Shown piece by piece: positions 32,721 to 43,282 of a stretch of 64,000 nt of DNA. This DNA is from Persicaria tinctoria (taxonomy: Eukaryota > Streptophyta > Magnoliopsida > Caryophyllales > Polygonaceae), in NCBI GenBank assembly GCA_037127255.1, contig JBANSL010000004.1, forward strand, positions 35,924,467 to 35,988,466, read 5' to 3'. A program made the position numbers and the translations under genes. Position 1 is the stretch's first letter, and each line of letters begins with the position of its first letter. The notes below the pieces were generated by a model. The model was not told the origin of the DNA, did not search any database, and saw only the letters and a program-made list of their open reading frames with translations.

Positions 32721-33399
32721 GGTTACACTAGCCCCAACAGTATCTTAATAAGCTTTTATAGAACTCCGTTGATATGCCGTCAGGACCCTGCGATTTATAT
32801 GTTCCTAACGCGAAAATTGTAGCCTTGATCTCACCGTTAGACAGAATATGGATAAGATCAAGATTTTTCTCAACGGGAGTAATTGGATTGATCAAATCTA
32901 ATAATTACAATTGTGTCGTTGGAGTAATCTATTCACGATGCAATCGTTTTTTATAATCTTCTTTATTTCACGTCTCATATTTTCATCCCCCCATTATTTG
33001 GGTACCTTCAGATGTAGTATGATTTTTCGATTTCTTATGCCCGTTGCCACCATGTGGAAATATGAATTATTTGTATTTGTGAGTTTGATATGTTTTATTT
33101 TCGATCTTTGGTTCCAATAGTTTCTTTGAAAGAGAAGAAGCTCCTTCTTTTTTTATTAAGTTCGATGCTCGATGGGTAATTCCATTACCTTTGATTCCTA
33201 GGTCTGAATTACTAGATTGAATTTGTAACAAGTGATTTTCAACCTCTTGAATTTGCCTGAAGATATTGCCAAATGTAGGTTTATTTCATTCTTTTGATTT
33301 TTCATTAACAATTTGGTTTTAAATATTGGTTGGAACATTATTGAACCTGGACATGATGCTCTCCAAGCTTGTTTGACAATATTCCTAAAATATTTTCGT

Positions 33400-34040
33400 T
33401 TTGTCTACATAATTTCAAATTTGAACAGCGACGCTTTGTGGGTAGCTTTGTTACACATATCAATTGTTAAAGAACAGTGATCAGGAGATATTTTCAAATG
33501 CACCATTCCAAGCATCCAGAGCTGGAAATTGTTGTAATATTTGGTGTTGGACAAACACCCTGTCTTGCTTTTCTTTGATATTCTCGAGTTCATCCAGCTT
33601 TTTTACGCCAAGAGAAAGGATTTCCAAACGTAGGGAAATCAATTAATGAGCAGTCATTTTTAAAACGATTGAGTTGTCTAAATCGATCTGGATTGGTTGT
33701 CACACCACCTAAGGTATCTTCAGACAACATATCTCATTGAGATCTCTCATAATGATGCAGGGGTGGTAAGATTTTTTAATTAAAAAGGTATTTTGATTCC
33801 ATAAGGATTCTTTTTTCACTTTTGTCTAGAAGAGAATAAACAAAGTAGATCATGGACGAGAAGTTATCATTTAGATTTGTATATTTAAGTGCAATGATCC
33901 TGGGAAGGTGGATTTTAACTATAACTAATTCCTGTGTTATCTGATAGGATTTCCGTAAAACCCCAATTCTACCTGATCTACCCACAAGTGGAGACCAAAC
34001 TACATTGTTAAAGGTATGTGTTCCACCTTTTTTTTTCAAA
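33400..34040 (-). pseudogene. LINE endonuclease remnant
   Basis: The minus strand contains VVWSPLVGRSGRIGVL (near 33985) and, further on, a degraded SPDHCSL (near 33480) resembling the SDHCPL end of AP-type endonucleases. Only these two landmarks support the call; catalytic residues between them are not visible. Confidence 0.6.
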
Positions 34041-34084
34041 TCGAACCATGAGAGGTAATTAATCTTTATTTTGAGGATTTTGAT

Positions 34085-34760
34085 GAGTAAGTGATGCGGT
34101 CAAAGATCGACCTTTTGTGGGTTAAACAATTATTTGACTAGGTGACGAGTCACGTGAGGTTCAAGGACTACTTGAGAAGGAGGGTGTGCTCTTCAAGGCT
34201 AATAAGAAGGCCCCACCTTGAGAATCTATTTAGAAGAGAATTCATTTATGTTTGATTTCAATTAAGTTCCATTTTTAGAAACTTCTATGTTAGTTGGAAT
34301 CTATTTATGGAATTACTTATTTTACTATTTCTTAGTTAGATCATTTTATGGCATTATTATGTAGGTTAAATAATGTGGATAAAAGTTTCATTAAAAAATG
34401 CGTATAAATGAAGTCTATCTTTTTAGGGTTTCCTTAGCCACTAAGATCGTATCATACTTAGATTGATTAGATAGCATCTTTATTTCATTATCAAACTAGG
34501 AAAACTATATCCTTTTGAAGAGGGATGGGCGACCTATGCATTAGGCAGTTCCATAACTAGATTCCAACTAACATAAGAGTTACTAAAAATAGAAACTAAT
34601 ACAAATTATAAAAATAAACATCACCGAATTCTCTTCTCTATAGACTCCAAAGGTGGAGTCTTCTTGTTAGTCTTGAGAAGCATATCTTCTTCTTCAAGTA
34701 GCCCTCGAACCTCTCTTGACTTGTCGTCGGGGTCAAGATCGTTGTTTGACCCATGGAAGA
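34085..34760. repeat. Inverted pair of ~240-bp segments
   Basis: 34085-34330 and 34525-34760 match in opposite orientation with moderate divergence. Shared words include ATGTTAGTTGGAATCTA (34287) and its inverse (34560), and AGAAGAGAATTC (34231) and its inverse (34627). About 200 bp of A+T-rich DNA lies between. Possibly two copies of a retrotransposon tail; the origin is unknown. Confidence 0.65.
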
Positions 34761-35999
34761 CCAATTTTGACTGCATCATTTCTCATGTTGTTAGCAAAGC
34801 AGTCCCAAATATCATGAAGCATGTAGAACCCTAATACAAATCTATTCCTAAAAAACGGATAGTATGTGGAGAACAAAAGGGCATAATTTTCCACCATTAG
34901 CCGTTCTCTTAACTTTGTGATCATCATCCACACAAGAAGAAAAAAATTAAGCTATTAAATTAAGTCGGAAAAATGAGAATAAAAAATTAAAGGGAGAGAA
35001 AGATGAGTTATTTAAAAGTTACCCATCACTTTCACCTTTATCACTCATCATCGTCTCCTTTCGTCGTCATTATTGGTTGGGATGTGAAGGGATGAACATC
35101 TGTGCCAACGTCGACTGCAAATAGAGCAAAGGGTAGGTAACTAAGGTTGTAGATCTGGAAAGAGCAATCACGGGGGAAAGATGAGTGGGATTGCGGGAAC
35201 CCTGGGGAGGCACAAGAGAGGCGAGATAAAGAGAAGGAGGTTTGAGATTTGGAGCTCGATTTTGGGTTATGGAAGAAAAAAAAAGAGCGAACAATAGAAG
35301 GAGAACGAGTGGGGTGAAGGGGAGGACGCCATGGGTGCTTCAAGCATTCAGATATTTGATTAAGAGGTGTGTGAATGTGAGAGAGAAGGGAGGTTTGAGA
35401 TCTCTATAAAGGAAGGAAGGAAATGGAGCGCTAGCTAGCACATATGAAAATAGATAGGGGAAGCGACAATAGATCCAAATAGAGGATCTAGGGTTGCAGT
35501 TACTTTGTGAATTATAATATCTCTATATTAAGTTATGAAAATCATAAATAAATAAAGTTAACTTTTGAATTCAACTATCATGGCTAGGTAATGACAAAAA
35601 CTAAATCAATGGTCATGACAAACCTTACCTTTGCTACCAAGGATGGCAATATCTACCCAATCGCCACAATAAATTTTGTTGTTCCCACCAGGGTTGGAAA
35701 AATCGACCTAATTGCCCCGATAACCCTTGTTAAAGCTACCATCGGTGGAAAAGGGTACCAGTTTTCACGACCAGCCCCTACCAATGCTAGGTAGTGTGGC
35801 GAAGTTCTTTATTTTTTTTAATGTAGGGTCTACAATTACCACTAAATCATTTTTGCGTTATTGTTCGTGTTCATTAAACACATTCATCGATCTATATTAT
35901 TGGATCTTATTGTTATTGCAAACTGGAATAAGATTTGGACATGCAACATGACTTAGTGATTCTACATAATTATCATATATCACATCCAAGCAACTCTAC
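34761..35999. other. No gene supported
   Basis: Small frames at 35041-35343 (Ser/Pro/Phe-rich, minus) and 35591-35794 (plus) match nothing I recognise. The remainder is A+T-rich. Confidence 0.4.
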
Positions 36000-36689
36000 T
36001 AGTGTTCGGAGCCAAACAACTTCGATTACCGACCACATCTAAGCCAATCATGTATATTCATTGGGGCTTTATTTCACGATCAAAGGAATTGGGACAAGAA
36101 GATCTCTCAGAAACTCGAAATAGTGCTCGAAGCTTGGTTGCTCAGCTTAGTGTTTGGAGCTTAGCCACTCACGAATAGTCACTAGAGCTTTATGTGTGAT
36201 TCAAGGAATTAGGATTGGTAGATCTCCGAGAATTTCAAACTAGTGATTGGAGCGATGAGACTTGATTTAACACTTGGAGCTCTACCATTTGTGGAGAGTC
36301 GGGGGAAGTTTCTTTGAAATCAAAGGAATTGAGATAGGGAGATCTTCGAGCAGTTAGAGTAGTAGTCGGAGCCAAGCAGTGGATTAACGCTTGGAACACA
36401 TTCGCTCGTCGACAATTTATTTAGCTTTCAACCCACTCAAAGGAATTGAGATTAGGAGATCATTAAGCATGTCGGAGTAGTGCTCAAAGCCAAGTGGCTT
36501 AGATTAACACTAGAAGCTTAGCTGCTCGTGGAGAGTTGCGAGAGCTTTCTTCAGGACTGAATAAAATTTGATTCGAAGATCTTCGATCAGCTTGGATATA
36601 TATGCTCAGAGCGATGTGGGTCGGATTATCAGTTGGAGCTCAGCCGCTCATAAAGAGTCATTGGAGCTTTTTTCATAATTAAAGTGTAA
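36000..36689. repeat. ~120-bp tandem repeat (about six units)
   Basis: The landmark CAAAGGAATT recurs at 36081, 36201, 36321 and 36438, giving steps of 120, 120 and 117 bp. Each unit also holds GGAGC, CTCGTGGAGAGTC and GGAGATCTTCGA words. Units diverge by roughly 20-25% by eye. The array is interrupted at 36690 by a Copia element and its remains resume near 40346. Confidence 0.88.
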
Positions 36690-37546
36690 TGTTATTTAAT
36701 CCTTGTAAATAGTTTGTAAAAAAAACATTGGTTTATTTGGTTATTAAGGTGCACAAGTGTCTAGGCTAGGTGAACCCTTGCTTAACCACACACCAACCTA
36801 GTCATGTCTTGGTCAGGAAAAGCTCATTGGTCCCATGGTCTAACCATGTGTGGCACCAATGGCTATCCTGACTCACTAGGTGAGGCTAATGGATGGGTGT
36901 GTATATGTTTATGTGAGGATTGTAGGTTTGTTTTGGTTTCTTATTTCCGAGTTGTGCATTATAGAGAGTTGGACCTATTTTCTTGGCTCAATCGTCTCGC
37001 CCTTCTCAAAGCTTGTGACCGTTGCTACCTCGTCTATATATACTCGCATTAGAAACCCTAGAGGAACTGTGGCATCCTCACTCTCTCTCAGGTAAGCCAA
37101 GGGGGCTAGTGTTTGGGAGAACAACTAGGGTTTCTAGCTTGAGAATGTTCAGACGACGTCGATTTCTTCAAGGGAGCTCCTCCAGGTTTTGTGCTACCTG
37201 AGTTCCTACTTACAAAAGGAAGAAGAAGGCTCTGAAGGAGGGTTCATGTGTTGAGAAATCTCTTTGAGATTTCTCGGTTTCCTCGACGGACTATCTCTAA
37301 CCCTAATCTCTTCTTATCTTCATTGATGTGTTGCTCTTGAAATAGCTACTCTAGATCTTGTGCATCTTATACCATTGTAACCTGTTTTGAACTTGGATGC
37401 TTAGTGAATTTGGGTGAGCCTCCCCTCCTGAGGTTCCGCGGATGTAGGGTAAACAAAGGCTTTGTGTTCTTGTCTTTGTTTCGTGATTTTCATTATATAT
37501 ATTCTTTTGATTGAATGTGAGAGCGAGACAACCCTAAATATCATCA
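36690..37546 (+). repeat. 5' LTR of Copia-E
   Basis: 857 bp, with TATATATA near 37033 as a candidate TATA region. Matches 39313-40143. Confidence 0.88.
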
Positions 37547-37548
37547 AT

Positions 37549-37560
37549 TGGTATCAGAGC
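37549..37560 (+). other. Primer binding site of Copia-E
   Basis: TTGGTATCAGAGCG directly follows the LTR, an initiator-Met-type PBS. The same site after the right LTR (40145-40157) has decayed to TTGGTATTAGGGCG. Confidence 0.88.
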
Positions 37561-37859
37561 GAGGTTCTTCATCCTTGAGATGTTGAATCTGTGCATTCTG
37601 TGAAGTGTTCCGTTGTATTTAGGGTTCCTGGTTCTTCGTTCTTACATTCTGTCCTATTTGTGTTTATTTCTTGTTTTTATAAACATCTGAAAAACCCAAT
37701 AACATACTTTGTTTACTATCTTGTTACCTACGGGTTGTGTTCTAGTCTATGATGTGGTTGAGTTTGCTTTTAACTTTTAGATCCATTGACTGTAAATGGA
37801 TCTACAAGTAAAAGAGAATGTAAAACCTACTGAACCACCTAGCTTCAAACTAGACTTGT

Positions 37860-39215
37860 GGATAAACTTTTTTCATGGAAAGAAGGAATTGATTACAATG
37901 ATATCTTTGCTCCAGTAGTTAAATATAAGACTATGAGGTTGATGCTTGCTATAACTATTGTCTATGATTGGGATTTAGAACAAATGGATGTCAAACTGCA
38001 TTCTTGCATGGTGATCTGTTCGAAACTATTTATATGACACAACCTAAGGGCTTTGTAGATAACCAAAAATATGATCATGTGTGATTTCTAAAGAAATCTA
38101 TTTATGGGTTGAAACAAAGTCCTAGGCACTGGAATCTAAAGTTTGACTCATGCATGAAAATCTTGGCTTTCTGAGAAGTAGTTATGATACTTGTTTGTAT
38201 TATAAGGATGTCAAGTCTAAGTCTCCTATGTATGTGCTACTTTATGTGGATGTTATCTTGATCATGTGTAATTCTAAGGTTTTCATATTTGCTATCAAAA
38301 GAGATTTGAAATTGCATTTTGACATAAAAGATTTAGGAGGTGTTAAGAGGATTCTTGGTATTAACATCACTAGCGGTAGAAAAAAAAAAGATGATGTGGT
38401 TATCTCAAAGTGATTATGTGCAAAAGGTTTTGGATAAGTTCAATATGGCTAATTCTAAACCCACCAGTATCCTTTTAGGAGGGCACCTAGACTTGACTAA
38501 GAAACATTGCCCTTCCACACCATATGAAAAAAGAAAAGATGTCTAAGGTTCCCTATGATGTAGTTGTGGGGTATGTGATGTATGCTATGTTATGCTCTAG
38601 ACCTGATCTTACATTTGCCATAAGTGTTCTAAGTCGTCTTATGTCCAATCTTGGTGAAGTTCATTGGACTGGAATGAAGTACTTACTCAGCTATCAATGT
38701 CTACGAGAAACTATTGCCTTGTGTTTGCTGAACATTCTTTAAAGCATGATTTGCATGGTTTTGTAGACTCAGATTATGCAGGTGAAAAAGATAATAGGAA
38801 ATCTACAACTTCATATTATTACTTATGGGCTGGAAATTGAATTTCATGGAAGTCTCAGTAATAGTCCATTGTTGCTCTCTCTTCCACTTAGGCTGAGTAT
38901 GTTGCTGCTACAAAAGCAGCTAAAGAAACTTCATGGTTGACTGGAATACTTGGTGAAATCTTGCCTATGTCCTTTTTACATGTTTTGTTTACTGATAGCC
39001 AAAATGCCTTATATTTGTGCAAAGATCCTGTCGATCATGAAAGGACTAGCACATTGATGTGAGGCACCACTTTATTGTGCAGGTTGAAAATGGACTAATA
39101 GGTGTGAGAAAGATTAAGGGAGACCTTAATTTTGCAGACTTTGGCAAAAAAATTGTTCCAGCTAACAAGTTCTCATTTTGCAGGGATGCCCAGCATATAT
39201 GGGATGTCAACTGAG
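37860..39215 (+). pseudogene. Copia-E reverse transcriptase and RNase H
   Basis: The frame enters RT at [20 protein letters not shown], continues with DWDLEQMDVK, and after several stops gives the catalytic region as LLYVDVILIMC. The second catalytic Asp of YVDD is Val here. Further on are VPYDVVVGYVMYAMLC and the RNase H motifs GFVDSDYAGEKDNRKST and a broken STEAEY box with an in-frame stop. At least five stops and several frame changes are visible. The protein is close to that of Copia-B (2649-3919), so both belong to one lineage. Confidence 0.88.
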
Positions 39216-39312
39216 CTCTAAGCTCCTTTTAAACCGACGACGGACGAGAGAACATGCAATTCACTAGTAGTGCCAAGGGAGACAGTCACAAGGATTAAGA
39301 GGGCATTTGCGA

Positions 39313-40143
39313 TGTTATTTAGTCCTTGTAATTTGTTTGTAACAAAACCTTGGTTTATTTGGTTATTAAGGTGCACAAGTGTCTAGGCTAGGTGAACCCA
39401 TGATTAACCACACACCAACCTAGTCATGTCGTGGTCAGGAAAAGCTCATTGGTCCCATGGTCTAACCATTTGTGGTACCAATGGCTAGCCTGACTCACTA
39501 GGTGAGGCTAATGGGTGGGTGTGTGTGTTTATGTGAGGATTGAAGGATTGTTTTGGTTGCTTATTTTTTAGTTGTGCATTATAGAGACTTGGGCCTATTT
39601 CCTTGGCCCAATTGTCTGGCCTAGCTCAAAGCTTGTGACCGTTGCTACGTCGTCTATATATACCAGCATCAGAAACCTTAGAGGAACTGTATAACATCCT
39701 CAGTCTCTCTCAAGTAAGCCAAGGGGGCTATGGTTTGGGAGAACAACTAGGGTTTCTAGCTTCAGAGTGTTCAGACGATGGCGATTTCTTCAAGGGAGCT
39801 CGTCCAAGTTGAGTGCTACCTGAGTTCCTACTTACACAAGGAAGAAGAGGGCTATGAAGGAGGGTTTCCGTGTTGAGAAATCTCTCTGAGATTTCTCGGT
39901 GTCCTCGACGGACGATCTCTAGCCCTATTCTCTTCTTATCTTCATGTACATCTTATAACATAATAACCTGTTTTGAACTTGGATGCCTAGTGAAATTGGG
40001 TGAGCCTCCCTTCCTGATGTTCCCCGGATGTAGGGTAACCGAACCGCGTAAACAAAGGCTTTGTGTTCTTGTCTTTGTACGTTTCGTGATTTTCGTTATT
40101 CTGTTGATTGGATGTGAGAGCGAGACAACCCTAAATATCATCA
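39313..40143 (+). repeat. 3' LTR of Copia-E
   Basis: 831 bp, the partner of 36690-37546. Confidence 0.88.
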
Positions 40144-40345
40144 ATTGGTATTAGGGCGAGGTTCTTCATCATTGAGATGTTGAATCTGTGCATTCTGTGA
40201 AGTCTTCCGCTATATTTAAAGTTTCTGGTTCTTCATTGTTACAGTCTATCGTATCTGTGTTTATTTCCGGTTTTTATAAACATCTGAAAAACCTAAAAAC
40301 ATACTTTGTTTACTATCTGGTTACCTACTGGTAGTGATCTAGTCT
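40144..40345 (+). repeat. Second copy of the Copia-E leader after the 3' LTR
   Basis: The PBS and about 200 bp of leader that follow the left LTR (37547-37745) are repeated here after the right LTR. A normal element ends at its 3' LTR, so this implies a tandem pair of elements sharing an LTR, with the second one deleted. Confidence 0.8.
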
Positions 40346-40530
40346 TACCGGTGCCTATCCTCTTTATTAAGTTAAGTGCTAACTTATATCTTATATCCTC
40401 TTTATTAAGTTCAGTGCTAACTTAGCTGCTCGTAGGGAGTCGTTGGAGCTTAATTTATTTTCTATCAAAGGAATGAGGATTGGGAGCTCATCCGCTTGTG
40501 GAGAATCGTTAAAGCTTTCTACGCAATCGA
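40346..40530. repeat. Continuation of the ~120-bp tandem repeat
   Basis: AGTGCTAACTTAGCTGCTCG, GGAGTCGTTGGAGCTT and ATCAAAGGAATGAGGATTGG match the repeat unit at 36000-36689. A short direct repeat (CCTCTTTATTAAGTT at 40358 and 40398) lies at the junction. Confidence 0.75.
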
Positions 40531-41075
40531 AAAAATAATAATCAGTCCTGATCATCTTAAAAACATTTTACATTGTACATCTTAAGAATATTTTGCCTTT
40601 GAGTAGAACCCTATATATACACACAAAATAGCTTCTCTAAAACATTGTATAAATTAATGAAATGCTCAAACAATTTTTAACCGAAATGAAACACTTGAAA
40701 AACAAAATTTATACAGGTTTTAAAAATACAAATTTAAAGAAATGACAAGTCTTATATAAAATTAGTGTATTTGTATTTTATTTCGATAATATGTTTAATT
40801 CGTAATAATTGTATAATTTCTTGTAGACATGTGATGTCAATTATAAAAAAAATGGTATGTACCAAACAGAGCTACTACAATTCACATGCTAAGCCTATGA
40901 TTCGTATCGAATGCAGTTTGCCGCATATCATGGACAACCGCACATTCTATTCTTTAAAAATTAAACCAACTAACTTAACTAACTTCATCATTCAAAGTTG
41001 ATCATATGAATTATATTCATATTCATATTTCTGTAACTTAAAATAAGATTTGAGGATCGAAACGTACAAGTTTTC
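40531..41075. other. A+T-rich spacer, no gene seen
   Basis: No domain or repeat was recognised. The open frame at 40765-41001 has no recognisable content. Confidence 0.4.
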
Positions 41076-41584
41076 TAAGACCATTTGCATTAGTGAATCC
41101 GTTATTATACTCCTAACTTACTTTTTCAGTGTCACCTAAGTTTATGAACCCCATTTTCAAATTTTTTTTTTACCCTCCATTCATGAACCCCGACTTTGAG
41201 TTCATAACTTAATTTTCTTTATATTCTTTTTTATTACATGAAATTTTCTTACATTAAACTCATAATATAATCCATTCTCATTAAGTTAATTATTAATAAT
41301 AATTTTGTTATTATTAAATATTAAATATTGTTAATTATTTTAATATTACAAATAGTATAACTAGTGAATTTTTTATTACTAAATATTGAATACTATATAT
41401 AATTTTATTATTATTAATAATTTTTATTATTAAATATTTCATTTTCTGAATAATAATAATTTTTATTATTGAATATTATGTATTATAATTAATATAACAA
41501 TCTGATAATAAATTATACGGGTGTCATACAAAATAGGGTAATATATCATGATTTTTTTTCCCATCGAAACATATGCAAAATGGA

Positions 41585-41735
41585 TGTCTATACGTACAAC
41601 AACAATAACAACAAAAAAAAAAAAAAAACAACAACAACCCAGTATATCCCGCGATAAAGCAGGGTCCGGGGGGTCAGGATGTACGCACTCATTCCCCGAA
41701 CAAGTCGAGAGAGTGTTTCCGATAGACCCAAAACA
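41585..41735 (-). mobile_element. SINE 3' end (Au/TS-like) with TTG-rich tail
   Basis: The minus strand reads ...GACTTGTTCGGGGAATG, GCGTACATCCTGACCCC, GGACCCTGCTTTATCG and GGATATACTGGGTTG, then a (TTG)n and T-rich tail. This is the conserved 3' part of Au-type plant SINEs. The tRNA-like 5' part is not recognisable, so it is a 5'-truncated or decayed copy. Confidence 0.8.
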
Positions 41736-41864
41736 ATAGGACACATAAATCCCAAGGAGAGAAGACAGATAGTAGAAAAGTAAGCGTTAGCAAGCAGGAA
41801 GGAAGGCTGAAAAGCATGGACAATAAGACTCAACGCCTACTAAACATCAGAAACCCGAATTCGC

Positions 41865-41945
41865 CTCCTCCAGTGATCTCTATCAAGCGTCATATTTTAC
41901 GAAAGGTTCGGAAGATATGGAGCTTGATAGAGATCACTGGAGGAG
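41865..41945. repeat. Perfect 24-bp inverted repeat (hairpin), 33-nt loop
   Basis: 41865-41888 (starts CTCCTCCAGTGATC) is the exact reverse complement of 41922-41945 (starts GCTTGATAGAGATC). The perfect match contrasts with the decayed terminal repeats of the host MITE. Either strand would form an 81-nt stem-loop. A small-RNA precursor is possible but unproven. Confidence 0.9.
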
Positions 41946-42200
41946 AAAATTAAATTACATTAAAAATATACTTATATATATATTTTTATAATGTTAAAAT
42001 GACCGAAATTACCATTGTAATAATTTTTTTAATCGAATACCCACATGGCATGGTTGTTCAGATCCATGAACCCCACTTTTTGGGGTCTTTGTAGATGAAT
42101 CCCAAATGGTGGATTCATGCCTTTTTGTTCTTTTTTTCCCAAATTTTTTTCCACTTGGCAAGTAGATGAACATTTGGGTTCACTGGTGCAGGTGCTCTAA

Positions 42201-42829
42201 TAAAGAGAGATAGCTTAAGAATTTTAAATATATTTTCCTTAGAAGAACTGATGACGTACTTTATTATGAAAGATAAAGTGGTTTAAATATTTATAATGTT
42301 TTTTTATCCTATACCCTAAGAACATAACATAAAACCCTAAATTGGAAAATATTTCCTACCAAAAAGGTGAGCAACCCTAAAAATCTAATGAGAAAAAAAG
42401 GCTAAACTAATTAAAATTTTAAAAATAATTCCAAATTTAGGGTCTTCTCCTTATGCCCTTGGGGTATAGGATAAAAAAATCAATATTTTTATTCTTTATA
42501 CACATATAGTATGATCCCTAAACTATTTTAGAAAAAACAAATATCCTTTTGCAGGTTTACCAGTACCGTTAATTCAATAAGTGGTGTTTAGTAGAATGTC
42601 CATATTTTATACCCTAATTTGCATTCCGTCCATCTGCTTGATTTAATTGGCAAAATTTACATCCACATGTACCCCTATCTTCGGGTGTGCTCCTTGCCCC
42701 CGCATGTGCTCTCGTACCTTCCCATTGTGCCCGCCTTGCATGTAAGTCCCCCCCCCCCCTCCCTCGTGTTAGCACTTTTTTTTTTGCGTTGGAAAATTTA
42801 TCTATTTTGCTGATATAAAAAAAAGTTAC
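42201..42829. other. A+T-rich DNA with a poly-C run
   Basis: A run of C residues lies at about 42749-42762, then T and A runs. No gene or element boundary is seen. Confidence 0.4.
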
Positions 42830-43110
42830 TGACGCTGACATCGTCAGGGATGCCGATGTTTCTAACATTGACATCGGCGATGCCGACGTTGCTAATGCCA
42901 ATGTTGGGGACGCGACGTTGCTGACACAAATACCAGAGACGCCGACGTTGCTGACACCAACGCAGGTGTCGCCGACGTTGGTGATGCTGACATTTTTTAA
43001 GTCGACATTGCTGCTGACCCTATTGACAACGACGTTTCTAAGATCGATGTTGCCGACATCATTAATGTTGACGTTGTTGACGTCAATGTGGCTAACAAGG
43101 CTTTAATTTG
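42830..43110. repeat. Degenerate ~18-bp repeat (GCCGACGTTGCTGACA type)
   Basis: Words such as GCCGACGTTGCTGACACCAA and GACATCGGCGATGCCGA recur with many substitutions. One plus frame reads as Asp/Ala/Val-rich (DADVANANVGDA), but it is interrupted. Related sequence lies beyond the hAT element at 59420-59500 and 59870-59970. Confidence 0.7.
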
Positions 43111-43282
43111 CGGACACCCCAAAGTTGGTTCGTATAACACATTCGAATTTTCTTTCTAATGAAGAAATATTGATAGATTTACTTACATCTAGCCGATTTT
43201 TAATTAATATTACCAATGAATTTGCGGAAATAAAGAATGTCGACGAGAAATTTTCAAATCGAGAAATTGCTTACTACATACA

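Larger units (their letters stand above)
30300..34040 (-). mobile_element. Decayed L1-type LINE
   Basis: On the minus strand the order is endonuclease, RT, zinc-knuckle (zf-RVT) and RNase H, the ORF2 plan of plant L1 elements. Every domain is broken by frameshifts and stops. No ORF1, poly-A tail or target duplication could be fixed, so the ends are approximate. Confidence 0.8.
36690..40143 (+). mobile_element. Copia-E, decayed Tork-like LTR retrotransposon
   Basis: LTRs at 36690-37546 and 39313-40143 share the same start (TGTTATTTA) and end (AATATCATCA). A PBS follows the left LTR. Gag, protease and integrase are gone: the leader is joined to RT near 37855. RT and RNase H are full of stops. 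LTR divergence is clearly higher than in the nested elements at 1762-23240, so this copy is older. It sits in the 120-bp repeat. Confidence 0.88.
41079..42197. mobile_element. PIF/Harbinger-like MITE carrying further inserts
   Basis: The ends GACCATTTGCATTAGTGAATCC and, inverted, GAGCACCTGCACCAGTGAACCC form terminal repeats and are flanked by TAA (41076-41078 and 42198-42200), the TWA target typical of PIF/Harbinger. Subterminal segments (ATGAACCCC words) also pair. The SINE fragment and hairpin described next lie inside. No transposase. Confidence 0.75.

Noticed and set aside
35041..35343. A 100-codon Ser/Pro/Phe-rich frame
   Set aside because: No motif, two overlapping frames, and no supporting context.
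42619..42901. Open frames near the poly-C run
   Set aside because: They are driven by simple repeats and the degenerate 18-bp repeat.
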